NCBI GenBank assembly: GCA_009917555.1
Contig: QZDX01000017.1
Location: forward strand, 1 to 64,000
Length of the DNA: 64,000 nt
Reading direction: 5' to 3'
Origin: a bacterium 1XD21-13
Lineage (GTDB): Bacteria; Bacillota; Clostridia; Lachnospirales; Lachnospiraceae
The notes beneath the pieces were generated by a model. The model was not told the DNA's origin and did no database searches. It saw nothing but the letters and a program-made list of their open reading frames with translations. The position numbers were made by a program, and so were the translations under genes. Positions 1-8,201 of the stretch are shown here, piece after piece (position 1 is the stretch's first letter; the number at the start of each line of letters is the position of its first letter).

Positions 1-507
1 CTGGTTCTATATTATTGCGGCATCCGTATAGGAGAACTGGAAGCCCTCACAGCAGGTGATATTGACGCAGGCAGTGCTACGCTTACCATAAACAAAACAT
101 ACCATTTAATCAATGGGGAAAGTGTTGTCACTCCGCCTAAGACAGCCAAGGCCAATAGAACTATTATAATGCCGCCTTTTCTAGTCAGCCGGATACACAC
201 ACACCTGCCCCATTTATACCGCCCCGATAGCTCTACAAGGCTGTTTACGGCCTCTCATTCCTCTTATGCCAGACAGCTAGAGGAGCACACAAAAGCGGCC
301 GGAATCAAGCGTATACGGCTCCATGACCTAAGACATTCTCACGCCTCACTACTCATAGAGCTTGGCTTCTCTGCACTTCTGGTTTCGGAACGGCTCGGCC
401 ATGAAAACGTATCAACCACCCTGGATATCTATTCCCACCTCTTCCCCTCTAAGCAGTCCGAGGTGGCCGAACGCCTGGAGCTAATCTGTGCTGAAAACGA
501 CTATTAA
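1..507 (+). CDS. Tyrosine recombinase/integrase, C-terminal part (cut by window edge)
   Basis: The reading frame is open from base 1, so the N-terminal arm and core-binding domains lie outside the window. What remains is the catalytic domain: the first active-site Arg in YYCGIRIGE (from about base 13), the H-x-x-R motif in LHDLRHSHAS, then LGHENVSTTLDIYSH with the late His and the nucleophilic Tyr. This spacing is that of phage and ICE integrases (phage_integrase family). It cuts and rejoins att sites for integration and excision. The gene ends 325 bases from the 3' end of rpsI, a known ICE attachment gene in streptococci, so the element probably extends to the left. Family call is firm; the nature of the element is inferred. 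Confidence 0.93.
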   Translation: MVLYYCGIRIGELEALTAGDIDAGSATLTINKTYHLINGESVVTPPKTAKANRTIIMPPFLVSRIHTHLPHLYRPDSSTRLFTASHSSYARQLEEHTKAAGIKRIRLHDLRHSHASLLIELGFSALLVSERLGHENVSTTLDIYSHLFPSKQSEVAERLELICAENDY

Positions 508-508
508 T

Positions 509-530
509 CGGGACACAAACGGGACACAAA
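509..530 (+). repeat. Two tandem copies of an 11-bp unit after the integrase gene
   Basis: The unit CGGGACACAAA occurs twice without a gap (509-519 and 520-530), starting two bases after the integrase stop codon. One copy is about one helical turn. It could be an arm-type integrase site or only a remnant of coding sequence. The rest of 508-831 holds two terminator-like hairpins and no gene. Confidence 0.55.
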
Positions 531-646
531 AAACAGGCAGAATAAAAACGCACTGCAAAAACAGCCTATATTTCCCGTAAAATACATAGAAAACAGCCAA
601 AATTTCCAGTAAAAAGTGCGTATGCGATTCCCGTTATCTGCTCTAT

Positions 647-688
647 AAAGGCTATGGAAGGCTTGTTACCATGCTCCATAGCCTTTTT
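647..688 (+). terminator. Rho-independent terminator candidate after the integrase
   Basis: AAAGGCTATGGA (647-658) pairs with TCCATAGCCTTT (675-686), and the descending arm runs into TTTTT. On the plus strand it lies about 140 bases past the integrase stop. Confidence 0.6.
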
Positions 689-705
689 GCTGTTTTCAAA
701 TTCAT

Positions 706-742
706 TTAAAAAATCGCCGCAAGAATGAAAGCCTGCGGCGAT
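706..742 (-). terminator. Rho-independent terminator of the rplM-rpsI operon
   Basis: Read on the minus strand, AATCGCCGCA pairs with TGCGGCGATT around a short loop and is followed by a run of T at 713-708. It lies about 90 bases beyond the rpsI stop codon and would end the ecfA1-to-rpsI transcripts. Confidence 0.8.
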
Positions 743-831
743 TCTTCATATCATTCATTATACAATCAGCGAATAATTCCCATATCATATGGCACCAAAA
801 CGGCAAGCTGCCTCTGATACTCTCCTCCACA

Positions 832-1224
832 TTATCTCTTGGAGAACTGCGGTGCCCGGCGTGCTGCCTTGAGACCGTATTTCTTACGCTCTTTCATTCT
901 CGGATCACGCGTCAGATATCCGGCCTTCTTCAGAATCGGACGATACTCCGGATCTGCTTGAAGCAGTGCTCTGGCGATACCATGACGAATAGCTCCTGCC
1001 TGTCCGGTGTATCCGCCGCCGTGTACGTTCACCAGCACATCAAACTTGTCGGTGGTCTCGGTTGCTGTCAGAGGCTGACGAACGATAACCTTTAAGGTCT
1101 CCAGACCAAGATACTCGTCAATGCTTCTCTTGTTGATAGTAATATTTCCAGTGCCAGGTACTAAATATACTCTAGCGATTGATTTCTTTCTTCTGCCTGT
1201 TCCGTAAAATCTTGAATTAGCCAC
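832..1224 (-). CDS. rpsI: 30S ribosomal protein S9
   Basis: 130 residues, the usual length. It shows the S9 hallmarks: [14 protein letters not shown] at the N-terminus, the [21 protein letters not shown] block and the basic tail ending in FSKR, whose last residues contact tRNA in the ribosomal P site. The start codon is GTG, preceded by AAGGAGG at good distance. It follows rplM by 28 bases and shares its promoter. The 3' end faces an integrase gene and is a plausible attachment site of an integrated element. Confidence 0.98.
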   Translation of the reverse strand: MANSRFYGTGRRKKSIARVYLVPGTGNITINKRSIDEYLGLETLKVIVRQPLTATETTDKFDVLVNVHGGGYTGQAGAIRHGIARALLQADPEYRPILKKAGYLTRDPRMKERKKYGLKAARRAPQFSKR

Positions 1225-1252
1225 TGTAGATTTCCTCCTTCCGCTTTCTCAC

Positions 1253-1681
1253 TTAAAATGTTAATACTTCCGGCTTCTGAGCCTGATGATTGTGCTCTGG
1301 GCCGGCGTATACATGAAGCTTGGTGTACATCTGTCTTCCCAGTGGTCCCTTCGGAAGCATGCCCTTCACGGCAAGCTCTACAACCTTCTCCGGTTTCTTC
1401 GCCATCATCTCACGCAGGGTAGTCTCCTTCATACCGCCTACGTACTCGGAATGATGGTAGTAAATCTTCTGATCCAGCTTTCTGCCGGTTACCTTTACCT
1501 TCTCTGCATTTACGATGATTACATAATCACCTGTATCCATGTGAGGTGTAAAGATCGGCTTGTTCTTGCCTCTCAAAATCTTAGCCACCTCTGAAGCTAA
1601 GCGTCCTAATGTATATCCTGAAGCGTCAACTACATACCATTTTCTCTCAATTGTTGCCGGACTGGCCATGAAACTCTTCAT
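1253..1681 (-). CDS. rplM: 50S ribosomal protein L13
   Basis: An early assembling 23S rRNA-binding protein. The chosen start, [16 protein letters not shown], gives the canonical 142 residues and has a strong AGGAGGAG site just upstream; the frame extends further upstream only by chance, through the leader. Typical L13 motifs are visible: [33 protein letters not shown] and the [10 protein letters not shown] loop. First gene of the rplM-rpsI transcription unit, which has its own promoter at 1776-1804 although it lies downstream of truA. Confidence 0.98.
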   Translation of the reverse strand: MKSFMASPATIERKWYVVDASGYTLGRLASEVAKILRGKNKPIFTPHMDTGDYVIIVNAEKVKVTGRKLDQKIYYHHSEYVGGMKETTLREMMAKKPEKVVELAVKGMLPKGPLGRQMYTKLHVYAGPEHNHQAQKPEVLTF

Positions 1682-1718
1682 TGGTTCTCCTCCTGAAAAA
1701 ATATTCAACATTCTATGG

Positions 1719-1755
1719 AAAAATGCCTTTACCGGGGCTTGGATCCAGCATTTTT
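1719..1755 (-). promoter_or_regulatory. Hairpin in the rplM leader (L13-leader-like)
   Basis: Within the roughly 90-base untranslated leader, AAAAATGC and GCATTTTT form an 8-bp stem around a GC-rich loop. Firmicutes rplM leaders carry a structured autoregulatory L13 element, and this hairpin is in the right place. The match to that family is inferred, not searched. Confidence 0.4.
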
Positions 1756-1775
1756 GCACTTCGTCGCACCAAGAT

Positions 1776-1804
1776 ATTATAGTACACTCACCCTTGTGTG
1801 TCAA
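1776..1804 (-). promoter_or_regulatory. Sigma-A promoter of rplM-rpsI
   Basis: Perfect consensus on the minus strand: TTGACA (1804-1799), a 17-bp spacer and TATAAT (1781-1776). It explains strong separate expression of the two ribosomal protein genes. Confidence 0.88.
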
Positions 1805-1844
1805 CCCATTTTTTCAAATGTTTGATCCTTTTTGATGGAATCGT

Positions 1845-1984
1845 TACTGTTCATACGCCACTATTCCGCGAGGTGTTTCCGCATATTTTATGCGGAAATC
1901 CCGAGTTTTTCAGCGCGAAATCGCATCTTTTTACGATTTCTGTGCATCGTGTAGCGTGATACTGGTCACGGAGTGAACAGTATC
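1845..1984. repeat. Structured intergenic repeat running into the 3' end of truA
   Basis: TACTGTTCA at 1845-1853 is mirrored by TGAACAGTA at 1974-1982. Inside are a 23-bp near-palindrome (1876-1898, arms TTTCCGCAT / ATGCGGAAA) and the small inverted repeat GATACTG / CAGTATC at 1958-1984. The same TACTGTTCA word opens the hairpin at 53677-53710. It looks like a REP or MITE-like element; no target duplication was identified. Confidence 0.4.
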
Positions 1985-2725
1985 AGGGAATCCATACTCC
2001 ATCCCCACCAGGGTCAGTCCCTTTGCAGGAGCCGTAGGGCCTGCCGCCTGGCGGTCTAATGCCTCAAGCATGGCCGGAACCTCCTCCGGCTCCCTGAGGC
2101 CTCCTCCTATTTGAATCAGCGTCCCCGCAATAATTCTTACCATATTATAAAGAAAGCCATTTCCCAACACCGAAATACGAATCAGATCTCCCTCCTGCTT
2201 TACCTCCAGGCGGTAGATGGTACGGACCGTAGTCTCGGCCTGGGTGTGGATACTGCAGAAGCTTTTAAAATCATGCTCCCCCAGAAAATAGGGGCAGGCC
2301 GTCCTCATCCGCTCCACATCCAAGGGCCTGCGGTAAAAGTACGTATTCAGCCGCTGGGACGGCAGTTCAAATTCCCTGTTTAGAATCCGATATTCATAAT
2401 ACTTGGTACAGGCACATTTTCTTGGATGAAAGTCCGCCTCCACCTCCAGGGATCTCTGAATTCGAATATCCTCCGGAAGTCGGCTGTTCAAGGCATAGGA
2501 AAGCTTCTCTGCCGGCATCCGCGCACATGTATCAAAAACCGCCACATTTCCCAGGGCATGGACTCCCGAATCCGTACGGCTAGCTCCAATCACCTGAATC
2601 TCTTCCCCAAAAAGGGCGGAAAGCTCCCGGTTCAGAACCCCCTCTATGGTTTCTCCATTTTTCTGCACCTGCCACCCACAATAATTAGTTCCATCGTAGG
2701 CCACTACCAATAAAATACGCTTCAT
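1931..2725 (-). CDS. truA: tRNA pseudouridine(38-40) synthase TruA, copy 1
   Basis: Converts U38-U40 of the tRNA anticodon arm to pseudouridine. The catalytic Asp lies in ASRTDSGVHALGN, near residue 50; the N-terminus is VAYDGTNYCGWQ, and FLYNMVRIIAGTL is the usual late motif. The ATG overlaps the ecfT stop codon as ATGA, so the two genes are translationally coupled, as in many Firmicutes. The last 15 or so residues (after GLTLVGMEYG) fall in an inverted repeat and look like an added tail. A second TruA is encoded at 49177-49935, so the two may have divided their substrates. Confidence 0.95.
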   Translation of the reverse strand: MKRILLVVAYDGTNYCGWQVQKNGETIEGVLNRELSALFGEEIQVIGASRTDSGVHALGNVAVFDTCARMPAEKLSYALNSRLPEDIRIQRSLEVEADFHPRKCACTKYYEYRILNREFELPSQRLNTYFYRRPLDVERMRTACPYFLGEHDFKSFCSIHTQAETTVRTIYRLEVKQEGDLIRISVLGNGFLYNMVRIIAGTLIQIGGGLREPEEVPAMLEALDRQAAGPTAPAKGLTLVGMEYGFPDTVHSVTSITLHDAQKS

Positions 2726-3525
2726 AGGACAACTCTCAAGGCAATAATCACAGCCAAAAAGCAGATCACAACGCCATAAGCAGCATAATCCCGTCTGGCA
2801 TAGATCAGAGGCTTCATTTTTGTCCGGCCCTCGCCGCCGTGATAGCAGCGGGCCTCCATGGCCATGGCCAGATCATTTGCCCGGCGAAAAGCGGAGATAA
2901 ACAGAGGGACCAAAAGCGGCACCAGGTTTTTTGCCTTTTGGATCAGATTCCCATTTTCAAAGTCCGCGCCTCTGGCAATCTGAGCCTTCATAATCTTATC
3001 CGTTTCCTCCAGAAGGATGGGGATAAACCGCAAAGCAATGGACATCATCATAGACACCTCATGAACCGGAACATGGAGCTTCTTCAATGGTCCCATCAGC
3101 CGCTCCAGGCCATCGGTCAAATCGTTGGGCGTTGTGGTCAATGTCATAACCGAGGAACCTACAATCAGGTAGGTCAGCCGAATGGCCATAAAAATCGCGG
3201 TCCGAAGACCCACATCCGTAATCTTCAGCTTCCATACCTGCACCAAAATCTTATCTCCCGGTGTCAAAAAGAGGTTAAAAACAACCGTGATCATCAGGAT
3301 CATCACAATGGCCTTCAATCCCCGCACCATAAAGGAGAAGGGAACCCTTGACAGCCGAATGATCACGACCAAAAATATGGTTGCCGCCAAATATCCCGGC
3401 CAGCCCTTGGCAACAAACAATGCCGCAATAAAAGTAAGGGTTGCCAAAAGCTTTACCCTTGGATCCAATTTATGAAGAATGGAATTTGCCGGATAATACT
3501 GCCCCAACGTAATATCTCTAATCAT
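2722..3525 (-). CDS. ecfT: Energy-coupling factor transporter transmembrane protein EcfT
   Basis: Membrane scaffold of the group II ECF importer, which is shared by several vitamin-binding S components. 267 residues from the chosen start MIRDITLGQYYP (GGAGAC upstream; ATG and GTG codons up to 8 residues earlier are possible). DPRVKLLATL, four or five hydrophobic segments, and the Ala-Arg coupling helices (ARGADFENG, FRRANDLAMAMEARCY) that touch the ATPases are visible. It follows ecfA2 and precedes truA in the classic order. No S component lies nearby, as expected for a shared module. Confidence 0.95.
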   Translation of the reverse strand: MIRDITLGQYYPANSILHKLDPRVKLLATLTFIAALFVAKGWPGYLAATIFLVVIIRLSRVPFSFMVRGLKAIVMILMITVVFNLFLTPGDKILVQVWKLKITDVGLRTAIFMAIRLTYLIVGSSVMTLTTTPNDLTDGLERLMGPLKKLHVPVHEVSMMMSIALRFIPILLEETDKIMKAQIARGADFENGNLIQKAKNLVPLLVPLFISAFRRANDLAMAMEARCYHGGEGRTKMKPLIYARRDYAAYGVVICFLAVIIALRVVL

Positions 3526-3565
3526 GTTTTGTCTCCAATCCATACCCACAAGGTATACACTTCCA

Positions 3566-4426
3566 TCAAGCCTGCCTTCCGGATCTCAGGGCGTCCAAAA
3601 TGGTGTCCCGGGCTTCCTCTATGGTCGTAGCATTCTCATCCACGAAAAATCCCTTTTCCCTCAAGGCATGCAGGATATAGGTTACCTGCGGTGCGGCCAG
3701 ACCTACCTGCTCCAGCTCCTTGTAATGGCAAAACACCTCTCTTGGCACATCATCAAAGAGAACCTCACCCTGATTCATCACAATGATCCGCTGCACGTAC
3801 CTGGCCACATCCTCCATGCTATGGGAAACCAACACAATGCTGATTCCCTTTTCCTGATGAAGCTTTTGGATCTGATTCAGAATCTCATCTCTTCCTTTTG
3901 GGTCCAGGCCCGCCGTAGGCTCATCCAGCACCAAAATCTCCGGCTCCATAGCCAACACTCCGGCAATGGCCGCCCTTCGCTTCTGACCTCCGGACAGCTC
4001 AAAGGGCGATTGGTAATAGAATTCCTCTCCCAGCCCTACCATTGCCAGGGCCGCCTTTGCCCTCTCCTGGGCTTCCTCCGCAGAAAGTCCCTGATTCTTT
4101 GGTCCAAAGCAGACATCACTTAATACATCCACCTCAAAAAGCTGATGCTCCGGATATTGAAATACCAGTCCCACCTTACTTCTAAGACGGCGCATATCAT
4201 AGTCTGCTCCATAGATATCCTCTCCATGAAAATAAATGCGGCCCTCCGTAGCCTTCACAAGCCCATTCAGATGCTGTACCAGAGTAGACTTTCCGGAGCC
4301 TGTATGTCCAATCAGACCCACAAACTCCCCATCCTTCAATTCCAGGCAAATATCCTTCAGGGCGTGTATCTCGTATGCTGTTCCCGGACTGTATATATAG
4401 TTCACGTGCTCTAATTTGATTGACAT
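3566..4426 (-). CDS. ecfA2: Energy-coupling factor ATPase EcfA2
   Basis: ABC ATPase of the ECF vitamin importer, 286 residues. Motifs in order: Walker [11 protein letters not shown]-loop [10 protein letters not shown], signature LSGGQKRR, Walker [13 protein letters not shown] and the switch His in LVSHSMEDV. It overlaps the end of ecfA1 by 16 bases, so it is probably translationally coupled and forms the EcfA1-EcfA2 heterodimer. Assignment as A2 rests on gene order and sequence. Confidence 0.96.
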   Translation of the reverse strand: MSIKLEHVNYIYSPGTAYEIHALKDICLELKDGEFVGLIGHTGSGKSTLVQHLNGLVKATEGRIYFHGEDIYGADYDMRRLRSKVGLVFQYPEHQLFEVDVLSDVCFGPKNQGLSAEEAQERAKAALAMVGLGEEFYYQSPFELSGGQKRRAAIAGVLAMEPEILVLDEPTAGLDPKGRDEILNQIQKLHQEKGISIVLVSHSMEDVARYVQRIIVMNQGEVLFDDVPREVFCHYKELEQVGLAAPQVTYILHALREKGFFVDENATTIEEARDTILDALRSGRQA

Positions 4427-5268
4427 AATGCTTCCACCAACTCTTCCCTGGTCAGAATTCCATCCGGCAGATCTATCCCTGCCCTTTTCAACTCATATGC
4501 CAGCAGGGTCGCCTGGGGTACATCCAGGCGGTAGGACTTCAGCTTCTCCACCTGGGAAAAAATCTCTCTTGGGGTTCCCTCCATGACCACTCTGCCCTGA
4601 TCCATCACAAGAACCTTATCGGCATAAATAACCTCTTCCATATAATGGGTAATGAGAATTACTGTAATCTCTTCCACCTGATTCAGCGCCCGCACCGCCC
4701 GAATGACTTCCTTTCGGCCATTGGGGTCCAGCATAGCCGTAGGCTCATCCAGAACAATACATTGGGGATGCATGGCTACCACACCGGCTATGGCCACTCT
4801 CTGCTTTTGGCCGCCTGACAGCTTGTTTGGAGAATGGTGGCGATACTTTAACATATTCACTGCTTTTAAACTCTCCTCCACACGCTCCCAGATCTCCTTT
4901 GTGGGAACACCCATATTCTCCGGTCCAAAGCCCACATCCTCCTCTACAATGGTACCGATAATCTGATTATCCGGGTTCTGAAAAACCATCCCCGCCCTTT
5001 GGCGGATCTCCCAAAGCTTGTCCTCCTCCCTGGTATCCCTTCCGTCCACCCACATGGTTCCCCCTGTAGGCGTTAAAATCGCGTTCATATGCTTGGCCAG
5101 TGTAGACTTTCCGGAGCCGTTGTGACCCAGGATGGCCACAAAATCGCCTTTTTGTATCCCAAAGGTAACCTGGTCCACCGCCCGTGTCACCTCTGTCTCT
5201 CTGCCCTCTTCATCATACTTTTTATATTCGTATACCAGGCCCTGAGCCTGAACCATTTCTTTTCCCAT
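4411..5268 (-). CDS. ecfA1: Energy-coupling factor ATPase EcfA1
   Basis: First gene of the ECF operon, 285 residues. Walker A is GHNGSGKST, the Q-loop [20 protein letters not shown], the signature LSGGQKQR, Walker [13 protein letters not shown] and the switch His [16 protein letters not shown] is typical of EcfA1. It partners EcfA2 to drive the membrane protein EcfT and interchangeable vitamin-binding subunits. The ATG has AAAGGAA upstream and follows a recognisable promoter. Confidence 0.96.
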   Translation of the reverse strand: MGKEMVQAQGLVYEYKKYDEEGRETEVTRAVDQVTFGIQKGDFVAILGHNGSGKSTLAKHMNAILTPTGGTMWVDGRDTREEDKLWEIRQRAGMVFQNPDNQIIGTIVEEDVGFGPENMGVPTKEIWERVEESLKAVNMLKYRHHSPNKLSGGQKQRVAIAGVVAMHPQCIVLDEPTAMLDPNGRKEVIRAVRALNQVEEITVILITHYMEEVIYADKVLVMDQGRVVMEGTPREIFSQVEKLKSYRLDVPQATLLAYELKRAGIDLPDGILTREELVEALCQSN

Positions 5269-5308
5269 GGTTCCTTTTATCTCTCCCTGCTCTTAAATGC
5301 TGCTGTCT

Positions 5309-5337
5309 ATTGTATAATATCTACTGCCCTTTTGCAA
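5309..5337 (-). promoter_or_regulatory. Promoter of the ecf-truA operon
   Basis: Minus strand: TTGCAA (5337-5332), 17-bp spacer, TACAAT (5314-5309), about 40 bases before the ecfA1 start. The region 5338-5488 shows no gene. Confidence 0.6.
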
Positions 5338-5488
5338 GCAAAATTGTAACCTCCCCCGGAAGCAAACGACAACAAAAATACGGCTGTATCCCTGGAAGCT
5401 CACTTGATATCCAACGATATAGCCGCATTCTGACACTAACTGTCCTTTATTACCCAAGTCCGCCCTAAATCACCCCTTGTAATTCCTG

Positions 5489-5626
5489 TCAGGAGCAGTC
5501 CACATCCTTGGAGCGCTGCTCAAGAGCGGAAGCCTTTTTTTCCATATCCTGAAACAACTTCTTTTTCAGCTCACGATAGCCTCTGTCCTCCAAAAGCCCT
5601 TTTTTCTTTCGGATTCTTCTGTTCAA
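5489..5626 (-). CDS. Small basic protein of unknown function (45 residues)
   Basis: A 45-residue frame starting at TTG, nine bases after a perfect AAGGAGG. The product starts MNRRIRKKKGLLEDRGYREL and continues as a charged, probably helical protein ending in DVDCS; there is no signal peptide or membrane segment. It is divergent from the XRE-type regulator at 5790, and an inverted repeat that could be an operator lies between them. I do not recognise the family. The support is the ribosome binding site and the sensible composition; the weak TTG start lowers confidence. Confidence 0.4.
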   Translation of the reverse strand: MNRRIRKKKGLLEDRGYRELKKKLFQDMEKKASALEQRSKDVDCS

Positions 5627-5644
5627 TGATTAATTCCTCCTTTT

Positions 5645-5671
5645 TGTCATCGTTCGATGACATATCATGTC
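5645..5671. promoter_or_regulatory. Overlapping inverted repeats, candidate operator
   Basis: TGTCATCG-TT-CGATGACA (5645-5662) overlaps GACAT-ATC-ATGTC (5659-5671). Both lie between the divergent small gene and the XRE regulator, overlapping the ribosome binding region of the former, and are natural targets for the regulator encoded at 5790. Confidence 0.4.
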
Positions 5672-5789
5672 TTCATTATATCACATTTGCAACGTATATT
5701 CCATCTCTTTCATCGGTTTATAACTCTTTTATATGGACCGTATATTATACTAAAATAGAACGTATAATAATCGTAACGGAGCAAGTTTC

Positions 5790-6128
5790 ATGTACGAAGA
5801 AAATTTTTGTATCAGACGTATAAGAGAACTTATGGAAAAGAATCATTTCAATGCATACCGTCTTGCCAGCAAGGCCGGTATCTCCCTTTCCACACTGACC
5901 TCCATGTTCGACAAAAATACGGACCCTCGTGTGCAGACTCTTGAAAAGATCTGCTCTGCCTGCGGAATTTCTGTGGCACAGTTTTTTGAACGCTCTTCCA
6001 AAGATTTGACATCAGAGCAGGAATATCTGCTGGAAACCTACACCCATCTGTCCCCTCATGCAAGAGAGCATCTGATCTCCTATTTGAATTATCTGTCCCA
6101 GAATGACGAAGGCTCCAAAGACAATTAA
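5790..6128 (+). CDS. XRE-family transcriptional regulator (Cro/CI-type HTH)
   Basis: 112 residues. The N-terminal 65 residues form an HTH_3 domain: CIRRIRELMEKNHFNAYRLASKAGISLSTLTSMFDKN, with the recognition helix around SLSTLTSMF and the following TLEKICSACGISVAQFF helix. The C-terminal 45 residues (LTSEQEYLLETYTHLSPHAREHLISYL) are helical and may serve for dimerisation. The start follows GGAGC, and a TATAAT (5762-5767) lies upstream with an unclear -35. Target unknown; autoregulation or control of the divergent small gene is likely. Confidence 0.85.
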   Translation: MYEENFCIRRIRELMEKNHFNAYRLASKAGISLSTLTSMFDKNTDPRVQTLEKICSACGISVAQFFERSSKDLTSEQEYLLETYTHLSPHAREHLISYLNYLSQNDEGSKDN

Positions 6129-6139
6129 ATCCATCCAAA

Positions 6140-6202
6140 AAGCGCCGCCTTGCAACAGGATTTATCTAAAAATCTACCACAAAGGATGGCGCTTCCTCTT
6201 TT
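6140..6202 (+). terminator. Weak terminator candidate after the XRE gene
   Basis: AAGCGCC (6140-6146) pairs with GGCGCTT (6188-6194), with an extra CCTT / AAGG pair inside, followed by a T-rich stretch. The large loop makes it uncertain. Confidence 0.4.
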
Positions 6203-6270
6203 ATCTATGGTATACTAAAATACAAGTACAATCATACCTGTCCCAGCACAACGGCAAAGGAGCAATCCCC

Positions 6271-7113
6271 ATGAACCGACATGCATACCTGATCATGGCC
6301 CATCACCAATTTCATTTTCTCAAGGAACTCATCCATGCACTGGATGATGAGCGCAACGATATTTATCTTCACATCGATCAAAAGGCTTCTCACTTTGATT
6401 TTTCAGACCTTTCACAAGCTGTTCATAAGTCAAACCTGTATTTTACGGAACGCTTAAATGTTCACTGGGGAGGCTACAGCCAGATTGCCTGCGAGCTGAC
6501 CCTGCTAAGAGCCGCCCTTCCCGGTCACTATGCTTATTACCATCTCCTCTCCGGGTCTGATTTTCCCTTAAAAACCCAGGAGGAAATCCATGCCTTTTTT
6601 GAAGCTCATGCCGGATGGGAGTTTCTTCATTTTGATTCCGAAGAATTTGCTCCAGGCCTTCGGGAGCGCATTTCTCTCTATCATTTTTTCCGGGAAAGCT
6701 CCTGTCCCCTGGCGGAACCTGCAGATATGCTCCTTTCCCGCCTGCAAAGACTTTTCCATGTGGATCGGCTGAAAAAGGAATCCATTGCCCTGCAAAAGGG
6801 CGCAAACTGGTTCAGTATTACCCATGAGTTCGCAGAATATACCTTAAGCCGGGAGGACTGGATTGAAAAGCATTTCCGCCATTCCGTCTGCGCAGATGAG
6901 CTGCTTTTGCAGACATTGGCTCTCAACTCCCCCTTTATGGAGCACATCTTCGATCCCTTTGGAGATGAACACTCCCTGGGCAACCTGCGTTATGTGGATT
7001 GGAAACGGGGTGGCAACAACAGCCCTTATACCTTTCAAAAAGAGGATGCCGCCTTTCTCAAATCCCTGCCTCATCTCTTTGCCCGAAAATTTGAGCAGAA
7101 CATTTTTTCTTAA
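6271..7113 (+). CDS. Core-2/I-branching-type glycosyltransferase (GT14)
   Basis: 280 residues from MNRHAYLIMAHHQFHFLKEL; the ATG has AAAGGAG upstream and the longer frame is not needed. The start (AYLIMAH...), the DDERNDIYLHIDQKA segment and the YYHLLSGSDFPLKT block are typical of the Branch family (beta-1,6-N-acetylglucosaminyltransferases and bacterial relatives), which add sugars from a nucleotide donor to surface glycans. There is no signal or membrane segment, so it is cytosolic or membrane-associated. It stands alone, with no other polysaccharide gene adjacent, so the acceptor cannot be told. Confidence 0.85.
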   Translation: MNRHAYLIMAHHQFHFLKELIHALDDERNDIYLHIDQKASHFDFSDLSQAVHKSNLYFTERLNVHWGGYSQIACELTLLRAALPGHYAYYHLLSGSDFPLKTQEEIHAFFEAHAGWEFLHFDSEEFAPGLRERISLYHFFRESSCPLAEPADMLLSRLQRLFHVDRLKKESIALQKGANWFSITHEFAEYTLSREDWIEKHFRHSVCADELLLQTLALNSPFMEHIFDPFGDEHSLGNLRYVDWKRGGNNSPYTFQKEDAAFLKSLPHLFARKFEQNIFS

Positions 7114-7153
7114 CACGATCCCAAGAGAAGATGTCATATTGCTTTGGCCCTGT

Positions 7154-8086
7154 TCACTGCTTAATCACGGTTCCTGCTCTCTCATACAGGGCCTCTCTCG
7201 CCCTGGAAAGCTCCGCAATCACAGCAACACGCCCTTCCCGTCCGGACACAAAGGACGCGCCTGCCGCCATCTTCGGCAAAATAGATGCCCGCGGGAACTG
7301 TCCTGCCGCCGCGTAGGTCTCCACCTCCTCTGGTGTCACCACATCCAGCTGCTTCATGCGCTCCGTCCCATAGTTGATAGACATCCGCTCCTGACCCGTA
7401 AGGATCATGAGAACATCCGCATCCAGCAGCTCTGCCAGCTTTCCACTGGCATAATCTTTTTCGATGACGCCACTGGCGCCCTTAAGACGGTTTTGCTGCT
7501 TCAGTACGGGAATCCCCCCTCCGCCGCAGGCAATGACTACCTGATCCGCCTGGGAAAGCACACGAATTGCATCAATCTCTACAATGTCCACCGGCTTGGG
7601 AGCCGCAACTACCCGCCGATATCCTTTTTCTTCTTTTCTTACAAAATTTCCCTTTTCTTCCTCTGCGATTGCCTCCTCCTCTGTCATATAACGACCAATG
7701 ACCTTGATGGGCTCCGCAAATGCCTCATCATAGGGGTCCACTACCACCTGCGTTATAATGGTACTGACTGTTTTGTGGATTCCCCTGGAAATCAGCTCCT
7801 CCCGTATGGCATTCTGCAAATCGTACCCAATATAACCCTGGCTCATAGCGGAACACACAGACATGGGAGCAAAGGTATAATCCTCATGCACCTTGCCAAA
7901 TTCATTTAAAGCCGTATGAATCATACCCACCTGAGGGGCATTGCTATGGGAAATGACCACCTGGCACCCTTCCTCTACCAAATCGGCAATTGCCTTAGCC
8001 GCTTCCTTCACAGCCTTCATCTGCTCCGGAAGTGTGGTGCCGAGAGCCTTATGTCCCAAAGCTACTACTACTTTTTTTCTATCCAT
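7154..8086 (-). CDS. arcC: Carbamate kinase
   Basis: 310 residues from MDRKKVVVALGHKALG. It transfers phosphate between carbamoyl phosphate and ADP, giving ATP, CO2 and ammonia, usually as the last step of arginine deiminase or purine fermentation. Family motifs: VVISHSNAPQVGMI (substrate loop), VIACGGGGIPV (nucleotide site) and the late FPRASILPKMAAGASFVSG segment. No arcA or arcB is adjacent, so its carbamoyl phosphate source is not shown here. Own promoter at 8108-8136; the start codon follows GAGGT. Confidence 0.93.
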   Translation of the reverse strand: MDRKKVVVALGHKALGTTLPEQMKAVKEAAKAIADLVEEGCQVVISHSNAPQVGMIHTALNEFGKVHEDYTFAPMSVCSAMSQGYIGYDLQNAIREELISRGIHKTVSTIITQVVVDPYDEAFAEPIKVIGRYMTEEEAIAEEEKGNFVRKEEKGYRRVVAAPKPVDIVEIDAIRVLSQADQVVIACGGGGIPVLKQQNRLKGASGVIEKDYASGKLAELLDADVLMILTGQERMSINYGTERMKQLDVVTPEEVETYAAAGQFPRASILPKMAAGASFVSGREGRVAVIAELSRAREALYERAGTVIKQ

Positions 8087-8107
8087 AAACCTGTACCTCA
8101 TTTCATC

Positions 8108-8136
8108 ATTATAAATGCTTCCGTTCAAAAGCGCAA
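8108..8136 (-). promoter_or_regulatory. Promoter of arcC
   Basis: Minus strand TTGCGC (8136-8131), 17-bp spacer, TATAAT (8113-8108). Upstream, GACAAA recurs at 8151, 8171 and 8181, with spacing of 20 and 10 bases, which might be an activator site. Confidence 0.65.
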
Positions 8137-8201
8137 TACTGCCGGTAACCGACAAATATAATCATCATTCGACAAAACCAGACAAAATTCCTTTGCCATT
8201 C

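Noticed and set aside
1682-1804. Longer L13 with 41 extra N-terminal residues
   Set aside because: The extension crosses the promoter and leader; the internal ATG at 1681 has a perfect ribosome site and gives canonical length.
6863-7909. A 348-residue plus-strand frame
   Set aside because: It is antisense to carbamate kinase and out of frame with the glycosyltransferase; low-complexity Pro/His/Ser composition.
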